A stretch of DNA of 64,000 nucleotides from JAWKWH01 sp040830725 (lineage in GTDB: Bacteria; Pseudomonadota; Alphaproteobacteria; Rhizobiales; Rhizobiaceae): contig JBFOMG010000016.1 in NCBI GenBank assembly GCA_040830725.1, positions 11,547 to 75,546 of the forward strand. The letters are read 5' to 3'. The notes below the pieces were generated by a model. It made no database searches. It saw only the letters and a list, made by a program, of their open reading frames with translations, and was not told where the DNA came from. The position numbers and the translations under genes are program-made. Shown here piece by piece: positions 16,016 through 25,649 of this stretch. Numbering within the stretch: the first letter of the stretch is position 1; each line of letters begins with the position of its first letter.

Positions 16016-16795
16016 ATGTTCAAGAAACTTACGATCGCGGCGGCATTTCTGGCTGCCACAGCATTCGGCGCACAGGCTGAAGAGAAACTAAGCGGAGCTC
16101 ATTCTGCAGGCCACGGCGCGGGCTCTTATTTGTATGCTGGCGGTGCCTACGCCCATTCGTGGTCCGACATCGACACCGGCGGTTTCAACACCGCAGGCGC
16201 TTTCACGAATTTCGATTGTGTCGGCGTTGTTGGCCTCCTGACCTGTGACGATTCGGAAGATGCCAGCGGCGTGAGCCTTTTCCTCGGCGTCACCAATATT
16301 TACAGCTTCACCGAAAATGTCTCGGTGCGCGGCGAAATCGAGTACAATTACCGTGGTGGCGCCAACTACGTCACCGGCAGCTTTCCGGGCATAAACCCGC
16401 CTGCTTTCGTCTATTCGACCGTCGTTTCGGATTATCATTCCGGCTTCGTCAATGTCTATCTCGATATGGCGATGCCTGACATGCCGGTGACGATTTATGC
16501 CGTTGGTGGCGTTGGTGTCGCCAATAGCAGGGTGGCAACAAACGACACGGTCGTAGCCGGTTCGGCATCAGAGACCGATTTTGCCTTCAACATCGGCGCC
16601 GGCGGCAGCTATGCGGTAACCGACATGATCGACCTGTTCGGCGATGTCCGCTACGTCGATCTGGGTACAACCAATGTACCGTTGTTTGCTGGCGCTGTAC
16701 CTGCGGGTGCCTACACTGTAGACCACACATCGGTAGAGGTGCGCGTTGGCGTAAAAGTCAAACTATCCGATCTCGGCAATCTGTTTGGCAACTGA
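16016..16795 (+). CDS. Outer-membrane beta-barrel protein
   Basis: ATG 16016 gives 259 aa with the signal peptide FKKLTIAAAFLAATAFGAQA. The mature part has alternating strands (YLYAGGAYAHSWSDID, VRGEIEYNYRGG, LFGDVRYVDLGTT) and ends in a strand VEVRVGVKVKLSDLGNLFGN. It belongs with Omp25/31-like porin-fold proteins, though no pore function can be inferred. A 10-bp palindrome AGAATATTCT at 15979-15988 lies just upstream and could be a regulator site. A strong terminator follows. Confidence 0.82.
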   Translation: MFKKLTIAAAFLAATAFGAQAEEKLSGAHSAGHGAGSYLYAGGAYAHSWSDIDTGGFNTAGAFTNFDCVGVVGLLTCDDSEDASGVSLFLGVTNIYSFTENVSVRGEIEYNYRGGANYVTGSFPGINPPAFVYSTVVSDYHSGFVNVYLDMAMPDMPVTIYAVGGVGVANSRVATNDTVVAGSASETDFAFNIGAGGSYAVTDMIDLFGDVRYVDLGTTNVPLFAGAVPAGAYTVDHTSVEVRVGVKVKLSDLGNLFGN

Positions 16796-16827
16796 CACCG
16801 CAAAACTTCCATTTTGTGACAAGATTC

Positions 16828-16868
16828 AAGGGCCGGAGACGCAAGTCTCCAGCCCTTTCGCATTTTTA
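16828..16868 (+). terminator. Rho-independent terminator after outer-membrane protein gene
   Basis: Arms AAGGGCCGGAGAC and GTCTCCAGCCCTT (16828-16857, one mismatch) close a GCAA tetraloop. They are followed by a T-rich TTTCGCATTTTT. The rest of 16796-17050 shows no gene. Confidence 0.78.
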
Positions 16869-17050
16869 GGCTTCAGAGTACCGAACGCACGAGCAGAAGG
16901 ACCTTTCACCCCCGGTGGAATGGCTCCGAGCAGGTTCACGGCCCTCCAGGAAACAAATTCCGCAGATCCCTGATCGCGAAACTATTCGCTAAACCGATAT
17001 TAAGTTTTTCCGAATATGTTACTAGCAGTCGCAAGTTCAGGGGCTGGGCA

Positions 17051-18232
17051 ATGAACAAACACGTTCTGATTGTTGAGGACGACCAGGAAATCGTCGATCT
17101 GGCGCGCAGGGCTGTGTCCAAGGTCGACCAATGCACCTTTACCGGCACATTGTGTGGTTACGACGGGCTTCTTGCTGTGGCGACAGCAACCGATCCGGTC
17201 GATATCATCATCCTCGACCTTACCCTTCCCGACATTGACGGGCTGGAATTTCTGCGCCGGCTGGCCGAAGAAAAATATACCGGAACCATTGTTTTGGCCT
17301 CCGGGCATGACAAGTCAGTGCTGAAATCGGCCAAGCGGCTGGCGGAAATTCACGGCCTTTCGGTCTATGCGGTGCTACAGAAACCATACCTGCCGTCCGA
17401 ACTGAGAACGATCATTGAAGAATGCACTCCGGCTGAACGCGAGGCGCCCGAGCCAGACGATGGCCCGACATCCGGAGATCTGAACGGCGCAACACTGGTT
17501 CCTTATTACCAGCCGCAATTTGACATTGAATCGGGATCGGTGGCCGGATTTGAAGCGCTGATCCGGCTGCAACTGGCCGATGGCCCGCTCGTCGGCCCGA
17601 GCGCCCTGTTCTCGCATCTGCGCAATCATGAGGAGCGCGTGACGACCGCCCTGTCCATCGCTGACCTGGTACTCCGCGATCTCGCCTTTGCCCTCGGCAA
17701 GACTGACGAGTTCCCCGGCGTATCCCTCAACTTTGACGCCAGGGTGCTAGAAGACGACGATGCAATGAGCGAATTTGTGTCACTCGTTGAGCGCTACAAG
17801 GTGCCAAAGCGTATGGTTACCATTGAGGTGATCGAAAAATCGCTGCCGCACAGCGATCAGCGATTGCTGGAAGTGTTGACCCGGCTGCGCATGGCAGGGT
17901 TTGAACTCTCTCTGGATGACTACGGAACCGGCGGGTCGAACCATGATCTTTTGCGCCGGTGTCCGTTCAACGAACTCAAGCTCGATCACACGATCATCCA
18001 ATCGGGTCTCAACGACGCCGTGTCGGAAAAATTCATCTCGGCCGCCGTTGAAACCGCCAAGTCGCTTGACCTCCGGCTCGTTGCAGAGGGTATCGAGACC
18101 ATGCACGATCTGGCGTTTGTGCGAAATCACGGCATTCGCATCGTGCAGGGATTTCTCTTTGAACGGCCGATGCCAATCGAACGGGCGCTTCCGTTTGTGT
18201 TGACCGGGCATGAGGAAGCGCTGACGGCGTAG
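17051..18232 (+). CDS. Response regulator with EAL phosphodiesterase output
   Basis: Residues 1-120 form a receiver domain with acidic pair Asp10/Asp11, phospho-acceptor Asp56 (ILDLTLPD) and Lys111. Residues 145-390 are an EAL domain with intact E168-A-L, LDDYGTGGSN, KLD and VAEGIE followed by QGFLF. These are the residues needed to bind metals and hydrolyse cyclic-di-GMP to pGpG. There is no GGDEF domain and no DNA-binding domain. The cognate histidine kinase is not adjacent. Confidence 0.92.
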   Translation: MNKHVLIVEDDQEIVDLARRAVSKVDQCTFTGTLCGYDGLLAVATATDPVDIIILDLTLPDIDGLEFLRRLAEEKYTGTIVLASGHDKSVLKSAKRLAEIHGLSVYAVLQKPYLPSELRTIIEECTPAEREAPEPDDGPTSGDLNGATLVPYYQPQFDIESGSVAGFEALIRLQLADGPLVGPSALFSHLRNHEERVTTALSIADLVLRDLAFALGKTDEFPGVSLNFDARVLEDDDAMSEFVSLVERYKVPKRMVTIEVIEKSLPHSDQRLLEVLTRLRMAGFELSLDDYGTGGSNHDLLRRCPFNELKLDHTIIQSGLNDAVSEKFISAAVETAKSLDLRLVAEGIETMHDLAFVRNHGIRIVQGFLFERPMPIERALPFVLTGHEEALTA

Positions 18233-18348
18233 ATCAAACATTCGCGGTCGCCAGGAGCAATCCACCCCTGCAAGGCTGTAGCTGGTAGCCGTCCAACCGG
18301 CAGACAGAATTGATTCAATATGGCCGGCATTTGTTCTAGAATTTGGCC

Positions 18349-19527
18349 ATGGATCACTCGCAAGTTCTTCTTACACTCGGTGGATTTCTGCTTGCCGGCC
18401 TGGCGCTTGACGCGCTGGGCAGGCGTACGCGACTGCCACGGGTCACCTTGCTGGTTCTGTTCGGCATCATTGTCGGCCCATCTTCGCTGAATCTCATTCC
18501 GCTGGCAGCCGCAGAATGGTATCCCCTGGTTGCCAAGATCGCACTTGTCATGGTTGCTTTCCTGCTCGGGGGACGTCTCACCCGCTCGGTTATTCAAAAA
18601 GACGGCCGGCGCATTCTCGGTGTGTCCGTTGGCGCTGTTCTGCTGACGGCCGCAACGGTGGGAGCCGGGTTGTGGATATTGGGCTTTGATCCGCTTTATT
18701 GCCTGGTGTTCGCCGGGATATCCACCGCCACGGCCCCGGCGGCAACCGAGGATGTCGTGCGATCGTCGGGCTTCAACGGTCCGTTTATCACCACGCTTCG
18801 CGGCGCGGTGGCGATTGACGATGCATGGGCCCTGATAGTGTTCAGCCTTTTGCTTGCGGCCGGTCACATGCTGAATGGCAGTGATGCCGCAGCTTCTGTC
18901 GGCCATGTGGTCCTGGTCGAGATTTGCGGCGCGATACTGATCGGTATCGCGATCGGATTGCCGGCGGCCTATCTGACCGGCCGCCTGAAACCCGGCGAGC
19001 CGTCCCTGACCGAAGCGCTCGGAGTGGTGTTCCTTTGTGGCGGACTGGCGCTCGGTTTCGGCGCATCCTACCTGCTTGCGACGATGATTTGCGGCGCAGT
19101 GATTGCCAATCTGGCGCGCCACCACACGCGCCCGTTTCACGAGATCGAAAGCATCGAATGGCCGTTCATGGTTGTGTTCTTCATTCTGGCGGGAGCGTCG
19201 CTGCAAATCGAAGCCCTGGCTGCCATCGGCCTGATCGGATCAGCCTATGTGGTGTTGCGGTTCGTTGGCCGGGTCCTTGGTGGATGGCTGGGCGGCAAAC
19301 TCGCTGGAATGAACCCTGTCGAGCGCTACTGGATCGGTTTTGCACTGATGCCGCAGGCCGGGGTTGCAATGGGCATGGCGCTGGTCGCCGCAGCGGCCTT
19401 TCCTGAGCAAGCCCAGTCAATCCTTGCCATCGCGATCGGGACGACAATCATATTCGAACTGATCGGCCCCATCTTTACGCAGATGGCTATCTCCAGAGTC
19501 GCTTCATCGCAACCGGCTGGAAACTAG
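18349..19527 (+). CDS. Cation/proton antiporter (CPA family)
   Basis: The 392-aa membrane protein (ATG 18349; an in-frame TTG at 18343 is less likely) has about 11-12 hydrophobic segments. It carries CPA-type features: LFGIIVGPSSLNLI in the first repeat, GISTATAPAATEDVVRSSG around the unwound helix, and GAVAIDDAWALIVFSLLL with an Asp pair typical of ion binding. It lacks the C-terminal RCK/TrkA domain of KefB/C. It exchanges Na+ or K+ for protons; ion choice is not readable. Confidence 0.88.
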   Translation: MDHSQVLLTLGGFLLAGLALDALGRRTRLPRVTLLVLFGIIVGPSSLNLIPLAAAEWYPLVAKIALVMVAFLLGGRLTRSVIQKDGRRILGVSVGAVLLTAATVGAGLWILGFDPLYCLVFAGISTATAPAATEDVVRSSGFNGPFITTLRGAVAIDDAWALIVFSLLLAAGHMLNGSDAAASVGHVVLVEICGAILIGIAIGLPAAYLTGRLKPGEPSLTEALGVVFLCGGLALGFGASYLLATMICGAVIANLARHHTRPFHEIESIEWPFMVVFFILAGASLQIEALAAIGLIGSAYVVLRFVGRVLGGWLGGKLAGMNPVERYWIGFALMPQAGVAMGMALVAAAAFPEQAQSILAIAIGTTIIFELIGPIFTQMAISRVASSQPAGN

Positions 19528-19557
19528 AGCGGACCGGCATTATCTCGCGGGTCCGCT
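19526..19557. terminator. Hairpin between convergent antiporter and IclR genes
   Basis: AGCGGACC (near 19529) and GGTCCGCT (about 19549-19556) are perfect inverted 8-mers across the gap between the two convergent stops. No long T tract is visible, so termination efficiency is uncertain. Confidence 0.5.
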
Positions 19558-20302
19558 ATCTTGCCCCGTGCATTTGCGACACCTTGTCGGCAGCAGACAT
19601 AACGCTTGTTGAGATCATCTTTTCAACCGCCGCATCAAACCGGGCGGTGGGTGTCGCGACTGCGATTGCACCAACTGCTGATCCGTCAAATCCGACAATT
19701 GGCGCTGCCACACCAACAACATCGCTTTCATAAGATCCGAACATTTTCGCGTAGCCCCGCCTGCGCGCAGTGGTGATACGCTTGATGACTTCGGATTTAG
19801 CGGTGGGTGTCCTGGAGGTGAATTTTTCCAAGCCGGAATCGATTAGTTCATCAACGCGTTTTTGATCTGACCGTGACAACACCGCAATGCCCGAACCACT
19901 GGCATGGAAAGGAAGCGAAGCTGCCGGATCGATATAGACGCGCGTGCCCCTGATCTTGGTTTCCACAACATCGGCCGTCATCAGTTCATTGCCGACAAGC
20001 ATGCTGGCGTGGGCGGTTTCTCCGGTCTTGTCAACCAGTTCGACAAGTGCTCGACGCAGTTCAGCAGCGATCGGATGCGTACGGTCGCGCAGCATGGCCA
20101 ACCTGGTAATCGCTGGTCCAAGAAAGTACGATTTATCCCGTTGATTTTGTTCCAGTATTCCGCGTGCGGCGAGATCCGTGACATAGCGTTGCACGTTGGA
20201 TTTGTCCCAGCCGAGTTGTCGCGAAATTTCCGACAGTCCCAAATTGGGCTGACTCTCCGAAAAGAGGTCCAACACACTCAGCGCTTTGGCGACAGTACGC
20301 AT
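19556..20302 (-). CDS. IclR family transcriptional regulator
   Basis: The 248-aa protein has an N-terminal winged helix (about 1-65: KALSVLDLFSE, LGLSEISRQLGWDKSNVQRYVTDL) and an IclR effector-binding GAF-like domain (FHASGSGIAVLS, then GVAAPIVGFDGSAVGAIAVATP). It is divergent from the TctC-type gene, 109 bases away, so it probably controls that gene and the catabolic genes after it. Repeats in the shared intergenic region are a candidate operator. Confidence 0.93.
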   Translation of the reverse strand: MRTVAKALSVLDLFSESQPNLGLSEISRQLGWDKSNVQRYVTDLAARGILEQNQRDKSYFLGPAITRLAMLRDRTHPIAAELRRALVELVDKTGETAHASMLVGNELMTADVVETKIRGTRVYIDPAASLPFHASGSGIAVLSRSDQKRVDELIDSGLEKFTSRTPTAKSEVIKRITTARRRGYAKMFGSYESDVVGVAAPIVGFDGSAVGAIAVATPTARFDAAVEKMISTSVMSAADKVSQMHGAR

Positions 20303-20349
20303 GCTTTGCTCCGGGTTCAGTTGCGTGAACTTAGTTGACTCGATCCAAA

Positions 20350-20392
20350 TGTCACTATATCAAATTATGCACCGATACATCAAATAATGACA
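20350..20392. promoter_or_regulatory. Candidate IclR-type operator between divergent genes
   Basis: ATCAAATTATG (20359-20369) and ATCAAATAATG (20379-20389) are near-identical direct repeats 20 bp apart, two helical turns. TGTCA (20350) and TGACA (20388-20392) bracket them as inverted arms. The location between regulator and target gene supports a regulator site. Confidence 0.5.
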
Positions 20393-20411
20393 CAACACGC
20401 AGGAGGAGGAT

Positions 20412-21347
20412 ATGAAAAAACTCGTCGCAGCCATCGCAGCAGCCGTGGTATTTGCCAGTCCGGTAGCAGCATTTGCGGAATACCCGGAGAAGCCGGTCAG
20501 CTTCGTCGTGCCCTGGCCTCCGGGAGATCTTGAGGATGTTCTGACCCGCATGATTGCCGAGGATTTCCAAACTGAATATGGCGTCCCCGCAGCAGTCATC
20601 AACAAACCCGGCGGCGGTGGCGGGCCTTTTCCTGGCGCGGTCGAGGTCGCAACCGCACCTGCCGACGGATACACAATCGGCTCCTTTGTGATTGGTGTTC
20701 CGGTCGTCGGGCACAAAATCGGCATACCGGAACTGACACCGGAGCAATTTGATCCGCTCGGCATCTTTCTGACCTATCCGTTTGTCTTGGTTGCCGGCAA
20801 GGACGCTCCTTACGATTCACTGCAGGAAATGGCGGAATACGGCAAGACGAACGAGCTTGTTCTGGGACACTTCGGCGCCCCCCTGATCCCGACACGGGTC
20901 TCGCTTGCCTATGCGAAAACTGCCGGATTTGAGTGGGGATCAGACGCCGCCTTTGACATGCTCGATTGTAATTCCCTGGCGTCCGGCGATGCGGATGTGA
21001 TCAACACAACGCTGCAGCTCGTGCTGCCATGCATTGACGACGTCAAGGTGCTGGCTTCGGTTACCGGAGAGCGCATTACGCTTACCCCCGATGCTCCGAC
21101 GATGGGTGAGATCGAACCGAAGCTCGGCCTTGCCCTGTGGAACGGACTGTTTGTTCGCAAAGACACACCCCAGGATGTCAGGGACAAGATCATCGCGGTA
21201 GCCAAGAAGACGATGATGAGCGAGCGGGCGCAAAAACTGGCCGAGGAAACCGGCGCCGGTGTCTACTGGCTCGACGAGGAGCAATCGGCCGCCCAGATAA
21301 AGTCGGACAGTGAAGCCCTTGGTCAACTAGGCGCTCTGCTGGAATAG
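20412..21347 (+). CDS. Tripartite tricarboxylate transporter (TctC/Bug) substrate-binding protein
   Basis: The 311-aa periplasmic protein has a clear signal peptide (MKKLVAAIAAAVVFASPVAAFAE, cleaved after AFA). The TctC start follows: YPEKPVSFVVPWPPGD, VINKPGGGGGPFPGAVEVA and ADGYTIGSF. Family members capture carboxylates or other small acids for a TctAB permease. No TctA or TctB gene is nearby, so it is an orphan receptor or works with a distant permease. An AGGAGGAGG ribosome-binding site precedes ATG. Confidence 0.92.
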   Translation: MKKLVAAIAAAVVFASPVAAFAEYPEKPVSFVVPWPPGDLEDVLTRMIAEDFQTEYGVPAAVINKPGGGGGPFPGAVEVATAPADGYTIGSFVIGVPVVGHKIGIPELTPEQFDPLGIFLTYPFVLVAGKDAPYDSLQEMAEYGKTNELVLGHFGAPLIPTRVSLAYAKTAGFEWGSDAAFDMLDCNSLASGDADVINTTLQLVLPCIDDVKVLASVTGERITLTPDAPTMGEIEPKLGLALWNGLFVRKDTPQDVRDKIIAVAKKTMMSERAQKLAEETGAGVYWLDEEQSAAQIKSDSEALGQLGALLE

Positions 21348-21470
21348 ATTTTTATTCGGGCCGGTTTCCGGCAGGGAACCAGCCCGCTGACTTGCCGTCT
21401 TCGCTACACATGCCTGTCCACCAGTCCGCATTTAGGCAGTTGAACTGATCAAAGATCAGGAGGTGCGATC

Positions 21471-22706
21471 ATGCCTGACAAAACCATTCTGGTCGTCGGA
21501 ACCTACGACACCAAGGACGATGAACTCGCTTACCTGGCCGATCGAATTGCGGCGCAAGGCGGGGCAGCCCTTACCATGGATGTGAGCGTGCTTGGCGACC
21601 CGGCCACGCCGTGTGATGTCAGCAAACATCAGGTTGCGCAGGCCGCAGGCAGTTCAATCCGGGAAGCGATTGACAGCGGTGACGAGAACCATGCCATGCA
21701 GATCATGGCGCGTGGCGCTTCGGCGAAAGCGGCAGAATTGCACAATACAGGACAGATCGACGGTGTTGTCATTCTCGGCGGAACCATGGGAACAGACCTG
21801 GCGCTGGATGTTTGCCAGGCACTGCCGCTCGGCGTGCCGAAATATGTCGTTTCGACGGTTTCGTTCTCCCCGCTGATACCAGCTGACCGGCTGTCTCCGG
21901 ATATCCAGATGATCTTGTGGGCGGGTGGCTTGTATGGCTTGAACTCGGTGTGCAAATCATCACTGAGCCAGGCTGCAGGCGCGGTGCTGGGCGCGGCTCG
22001 GGCGGTTGAGAAACCAAATACGGACCGGCCGGTGGTCGGGATGACTTCGCTGGGGTCATCGTGCCTGAGTTACATGAAGCTGTTGAAACCGGCTCTTGAG
22101 GAGCGCGGTTTTGAAGTGGCGATTTTTCATGCGACCGGTATGGGTGGAATGGCGTTTGAGAAGATCGCGGCACAAGGCGGTTTTAGCTGTGTCATGGACT
22201 TTGCGCTCCCCGAACTGGGCAATCTGCTTGCCGGATCCGTCATCAATGCGGGCAGAGACCGAATGCTGAATGCCGGCAGGGTCGGAACCCCGCAACTGGT
22301 TGCGCCCGGCTGTCTCGATTTGATTGATTTTGCCGGCTGGCAGGAGATTCCCGAGCAATATGCAGACCGGCCCTTTCATGCGCACAACCGCCTGATCAAG
22401 TCATCGGCATTGAACAACCAGGAACGCCGCGAAACCGCCCGTGAAGTTGGCAAGCGGCTGGCCGGGTCACGTGCGCGGGTTCATGTCGTGCTGCCAAACC
22501 GTGGAATTGAGGAGTGGGACAAACCGGGTGGGCCAGCCCATGACCCGGAAGGACTTGAAGCCTTCCTCGACGAAATGCGCACCGCCATTCAACCGCCGAT
22601 CCAACTCACCGAGATCGACGCACACATCAATGACCAGGCCTTTGCCGACAAGGCGCTGGAGATCTTTGATGACTGGGTTTCTGAAGGTGTTGTGAAAAGC
22701 GCGTAA
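21471..22706 (+). CDS. Tm-1-like ATP-binding domain protein (UPF0261 family)
   Basis: The 411-aa protein begins ILVVGTYDTKDDELAYLAD, the signature of the UPF0261/Tm-1 family (the plant Tm-1 N-terminal domain binds ATP and blocks a tobamovirus replicase). GVVILGGTMGTDLALDV and the C-terminal HVVLPNRGIEEWDKPGG also match. Bacterial members often occur in catabolic clusters and have no firmly known reaction. AGGAGG lies just before ATG 21471. The following flavoprotein gene starts 1 nt after its stop. Confidence 0.88.
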   Translation: MPDKTILVVGTYDTKDDELAYLADRIAAQGGAALTMDVSVLGDPATPCDVSKHQVAQAAGSSIREAIDSGDENHAMQIMARGASAKAAELHNTGQIDGVVILGGTMGTDLALDVCQALPLGVPKYVVSTVSFSPLIPADRLSPDIQMILWAGGLYGLNSVCKSSLSQAAGAVLGAARAVEKPNTDRPVVGMTSLGSSCLSYMKLLKPALEERGFEVAIFHATGMGGMAFEKIAAQGGFSCVMDFALPELGNLLAGSVINAGRDRMLNAGRVGTPQLVAPGCLDLIDFAGWQEIPEQYADRPFHAHNRLIKSSALNNQERRETAREVGKRLAGSRARVHVVLPNRGIEEWDKPGGPAHDPEGLEAFLDEMRTAIQPPIQLTEIDAHINDQAFADKALEIFDDWVSEGVVKSA

Positions 22707-22707
22707 C

Positions 22708-24753
22708 ATGACCGAAGATCGCTACAAAATCCTGTTCGAACCAGTCAGAATTGGGCCGGTTGTGGCGCCTAACCGATTCTACGCGGTTCCACACGCAACA
22801 GGGCACGGCTGGAACCAGCCCAACGGAGCGATTGCCCTGCGTGCCATGAAGGCTGAGGGCGGCTGGGGCACCGTTGCGATGCAGATTTCCGAAATCGCAC
22901 CGGATTCCGACATGGCCAACCACCCGATGGAGCGCATTTGGGATGACCGCGATATTCCGCGCCATGCCGCTCAGGTCGAGGCCATCAAAAAGCATGGAAG
23001 CCTGGCTGCGATTGAACTCGGCCACGGCGGTATGCGCGCTCGAAACATTACCACCGGACTGCCTGTGATTGGTCCAGGTGATCTGCCGATATTGCGGCCG
23101 GAAGTTCCATTGCAGGCCCGGGCGATGGACCTGTCGGATATCCAATCCTTCCGTTTATCCCACAAAGCCGCGGCGAGGCGCGCGAAACAGGCGGGCTATG
23201 ACATCATCTATGTCTATGCCGCGCACGATCTTTCAATTCTCAGCCACTTCCTGTCCGCGCGGACCAATCAACGTAACGATGCTTACGGAGGATCATTCGA
23301 AAACCGGATCCGGCTTCTGCGGGAGGTGCTGGAAGATACGCTCGAAGTTACGGCCGGAGAACAAGCAGTAGCCTTGCGGTTCAGCGTCGCCGAACCAGGA
23401 AAGCCAGGCGGCCTGACACATGACGGCGAAGGCCGGGATGTCGTCGAGGCGTTGGCGGAGTTACCTGACCTGTGGGATGTCAATCTGTCCGGATGGTCCA
23501 ATGACAGCGCGACGGCGCGGTTTACTGACGAAGGTTTTCAGTTGCCTTACACCGACTTCGTCAAGTCGGTCACGAGCAAACCCGTTGTGGGTGTGGGAAG
23601 GTTCACGTCGCCTGATTTGATGGTGTCGATGATCAAAAAGGGTCAATTGGACCTGATCGGCGCCGCAAGGCCGTCCATTGCCGACCCATTCCTGCCAAAC
23701 AAGATCAAGACAGGCCGGATCGAGGATATTCGCGAATGTATCGGCTGTAATATTTGCGTCAGCATGGATAGTTACGGCCTGCCGGTGCGGTGCACCCAGA
23801 ACCCGACCATATCGGAAGAATGGCGAAGCGGCTGGCATCCCGAAGCACCTGCCATATCTCAGGGCAGACGGTCGCATCTGGTTATTGGCGCGGGACCGGC
23901 AGGGCTGGAATGTGCAGTGACGCTGATGCGTGCCGGGCACAAGGTGACCGTGGCGGATGCCACCGAAGAAGCAGGCGGACGCGCAACCCGCGAAGCCAGG
24001 CTACCCGGATTGGCAAGCTGGATCCGGGTTCGGGACTACCGAACTTATCAGCTTTCCCAAAGCGCCGACGCAGACCTGTTTCTGTCAAGCCCGCTTGCCG
24101 CCGAGGACGTCGTCGAATTCGGTGCCGACACGATCACACTGGCAACCGGTTCGACCTGGCGGCATGATGGCGTTGGTTCGACAAATTTCGAGCCTCTTGA
24201 TCCGGGAAACATGCGCATCTTGTCGCCGGATGACATTATGAACGGAGCGGCCGCGGAGCTGCCCAAGACCGAGTTTGTCGTCTACGATGACGATCACTTC
24301 TACATGGCCAGTGCGGTCGCGGAAGCACTGGCGGTCCTGGGTCACGCTGTCATCTATGCCTGTCCTCTTCCGACAGTCGCCACCTGGACAGACCACACGC
24401 TGGATCAGGAGCGAATTATTTCACGCCTGGTCGATCTGGGGATCGAGATCCGCACCAATTTGAAGCTCAGAAACGGTGCGAGCTTCGTAAGCGCAATTAC
24501 CGGTGAAGACGTCAATCTGAACGCCACCAGTCTGGCGTTTGTCGGCGCGCGTTCGCCGAACGGTGATCTCTACGAAAGTCTGACCGCAACCAACGGGATC
24601 GGTGAGGTTTACCGTGCTGGTGACTGTGTTTCACCGGGCATCATTCAATCAGCGGTTCTGTCGGGTCACACGGTTGCCCGGCGTATTCTGAACCATGATG
24701 CAGCGGAACCGATGACGAAGCGGGATCGCATTGAAATTGAATTTCCGCATTGA
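22708..24753 (+). CDS. NADH:flavin oxidoreductase / trimethylamine-dehydrogenase-like flavoprotein
   Basis: The 681-aa protein has the Old-Yellow-Enzyme-like TIM barrel (1-340), a [4Fe-4S] motif with Cys344, Cys347, Cys350 and Cys362, and C-terminal FAD/ADP-binding folds (VIGAGPAGLECA). This is the plan of trimethylamine and dimethylamine dehydrogenases. The cysteine that anchors FMN covalently in trimethylamine dehydrogenase (Cys30) is Ala30 here (NRFYAVPHATG), and the substrate-cage Tyr region differs. FMN is probably non-covalent and the substrate another amine or enoate. It forms an operon with the UPF0261 gene. Confidence 0.9.
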   Translation: MTEDRYKILFEPVRIGPVVAPNRFYAVPHATGHGWNQPNGAIALRAMKAEGGWGTVAMQISEIAPDSDMANHPMERIWDDRDIPRHAAQVEAIKKHGSLAAIELGHGGMRARNITTGLPVIGPGDLPILRPEVPLQARAMDLSDIQSFRLSHKAAARRAKQAGYDIIYVYAAHDLSILSHFLSARTNQRNDAYGGSFENRIRLLREVLEDTLEVTAGEQAVALRFSVAEPGKPGGLTHDGEGRDVVEALAELPDLWDVNLSGWSNDSATARFTDEGFQLPYTDFVKSVTSKPVVGVGRFTSPDLMVSMIKKGQLDLIGAARPSIADPFLPNKIKTGRIEDIRECIGCNICVSMDSYGLPVRCTQNPTISEEWRSGWHPEAPAISQGRRSHLVIGAGPAGLECAVTLMRAGHKVTVADATEEAGGRATREARLPGLASWIRVRDYRTYQLSQSADADLFLSSPLAAEDVVEFGADTITLATGSTWRHDGVGSTNFEPLDPGNMRILSPDDIMNGAAAELPKTEFVVYDDDHFYMASAVAEALAVLGHAVIYACPLPTVATWTDHTLDQERIISRLVDLGIEIRTNLKLRNGASFVSAITGEDVNLNATSLAFVGARSPNGDLYESLTATNGIGEVYRAGDCVSPGIIQSAVLSGHTVARRILNHDAAEPMTKRDRIEIEFPH

Positions 24754-24867
24754 AATCGGGACATATCGTTCATCGCAACCAGCAAGATTGCTAACGATGA
24801 TATTCCTGGCCATGTCCGCCCAGCGGATGTTCCCAGGTCGCTACCCGACAAAATTCATGCGGCGCGA

Positions 24868-25392
24868 TCAGCGACCAACAAAATCCGAGACCGAACGGTT
24901 CAGTGCTTCCCAGTCGGTAAATTCATACTCCTGCGTCAGATCGGTGCTGATGTGACTTGCCAAATCGCCTTCCATCAATGCCGACTCTTCGAACCAGTCA
25001 TAATAATCGGGCTTCACCGCGCCGGCGACCAGCGAGTGTGCTGTAGGTTCCCAGCCGGTTTTTTCCTTGAATGTGTCAACATATCTCTCCGCATCTTCCC
25101 GGTTGTCCACGAAAGCGGCCGCAAGACTTACCGATAAAAACAAAGTCGGCATCGCATTGAGTTGATCCCGGTTTGCGAAGACATACATTTCCAGGTCTTT
25201 TTGATGATTTGCGGAGTGCACCGAGCCGGCGACTATCACCCGGTCCACATCCGACGGCGAAGCCCCGCCGGCAACTTCACTGACATTGCAAAAGTGGACT
25301 TCGTGGCCTGCACCCGACAAGTCCGAGCCTATGCGCCTGGCAATTTTCTCGGTCTGTCCCTCAGTTGTGGCATAGGCGATCAACAGGTTCAT
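24868..25392 (-). CDS. Flavodoxin-domain protein (HemG-like)
   Basis: From ATG 25392 the 174-aa protein starts NLLIAYATTEGQTEKIA. This contains the FMN-phosphate loop T-T-E-G-Q-T of flavodoxins. VIVAGSVHSANHQKDLEMYVFANRDQLN and the FFSLSV-like FLSVSLAA resemble protoporphyrinogen oxidase HemG. A role in haem synthesis is possible but not shown; many rhizobia use HemJ. The start at 25422 would add ten residues before the conserved N-terminus. Confidence 0.82.
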   Translation of the reverse strand: MNLLIAYATTEGQTEKIARRIGSDLSGAGHEVHFCNVSEVAGGASPSDVDRVIVAGSVHSANHQKDLEMYVFANRDQLNAMPTLFLSVSLAAAFVDNREDAERYVDTFKEKTGWEPTAHSLVAGAVKPDYYDWFEESALMEGDLASHISTDLTQEYEFTDWEALNRSVSDFVGR

Positions 25393-25649
25393 CCAGGCCT
25401 CCCATCTCTGTCTTTTGGACAATGAATGTTAGCACAACAAACGGTCCCTGTCGCAAGCATATCAGCGCATCGACGGCGATCCGGTAGAACGTGGAAAGGC
25501 AAGCCGGATACACCCAAAGGCAGTCGGAGCCGCTTTGAGCCGATTGCGAAAAAAATGTTCATGCTTTCAAAAGCTCACTCACACTCTCCTTTCAAACGGA
25601 GAAGTGGCTTGGACTGGAAGTTTGCCATTAATCGAAACGGCAAGGCACT

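Noticed and set aside
18127..19206. 359-aa minus-strand frame opposite the REC-EAL and antiporter genes
   Set aside because: It is antisense to two clear genes with Gln/Arg/His-rich composition and no domain.
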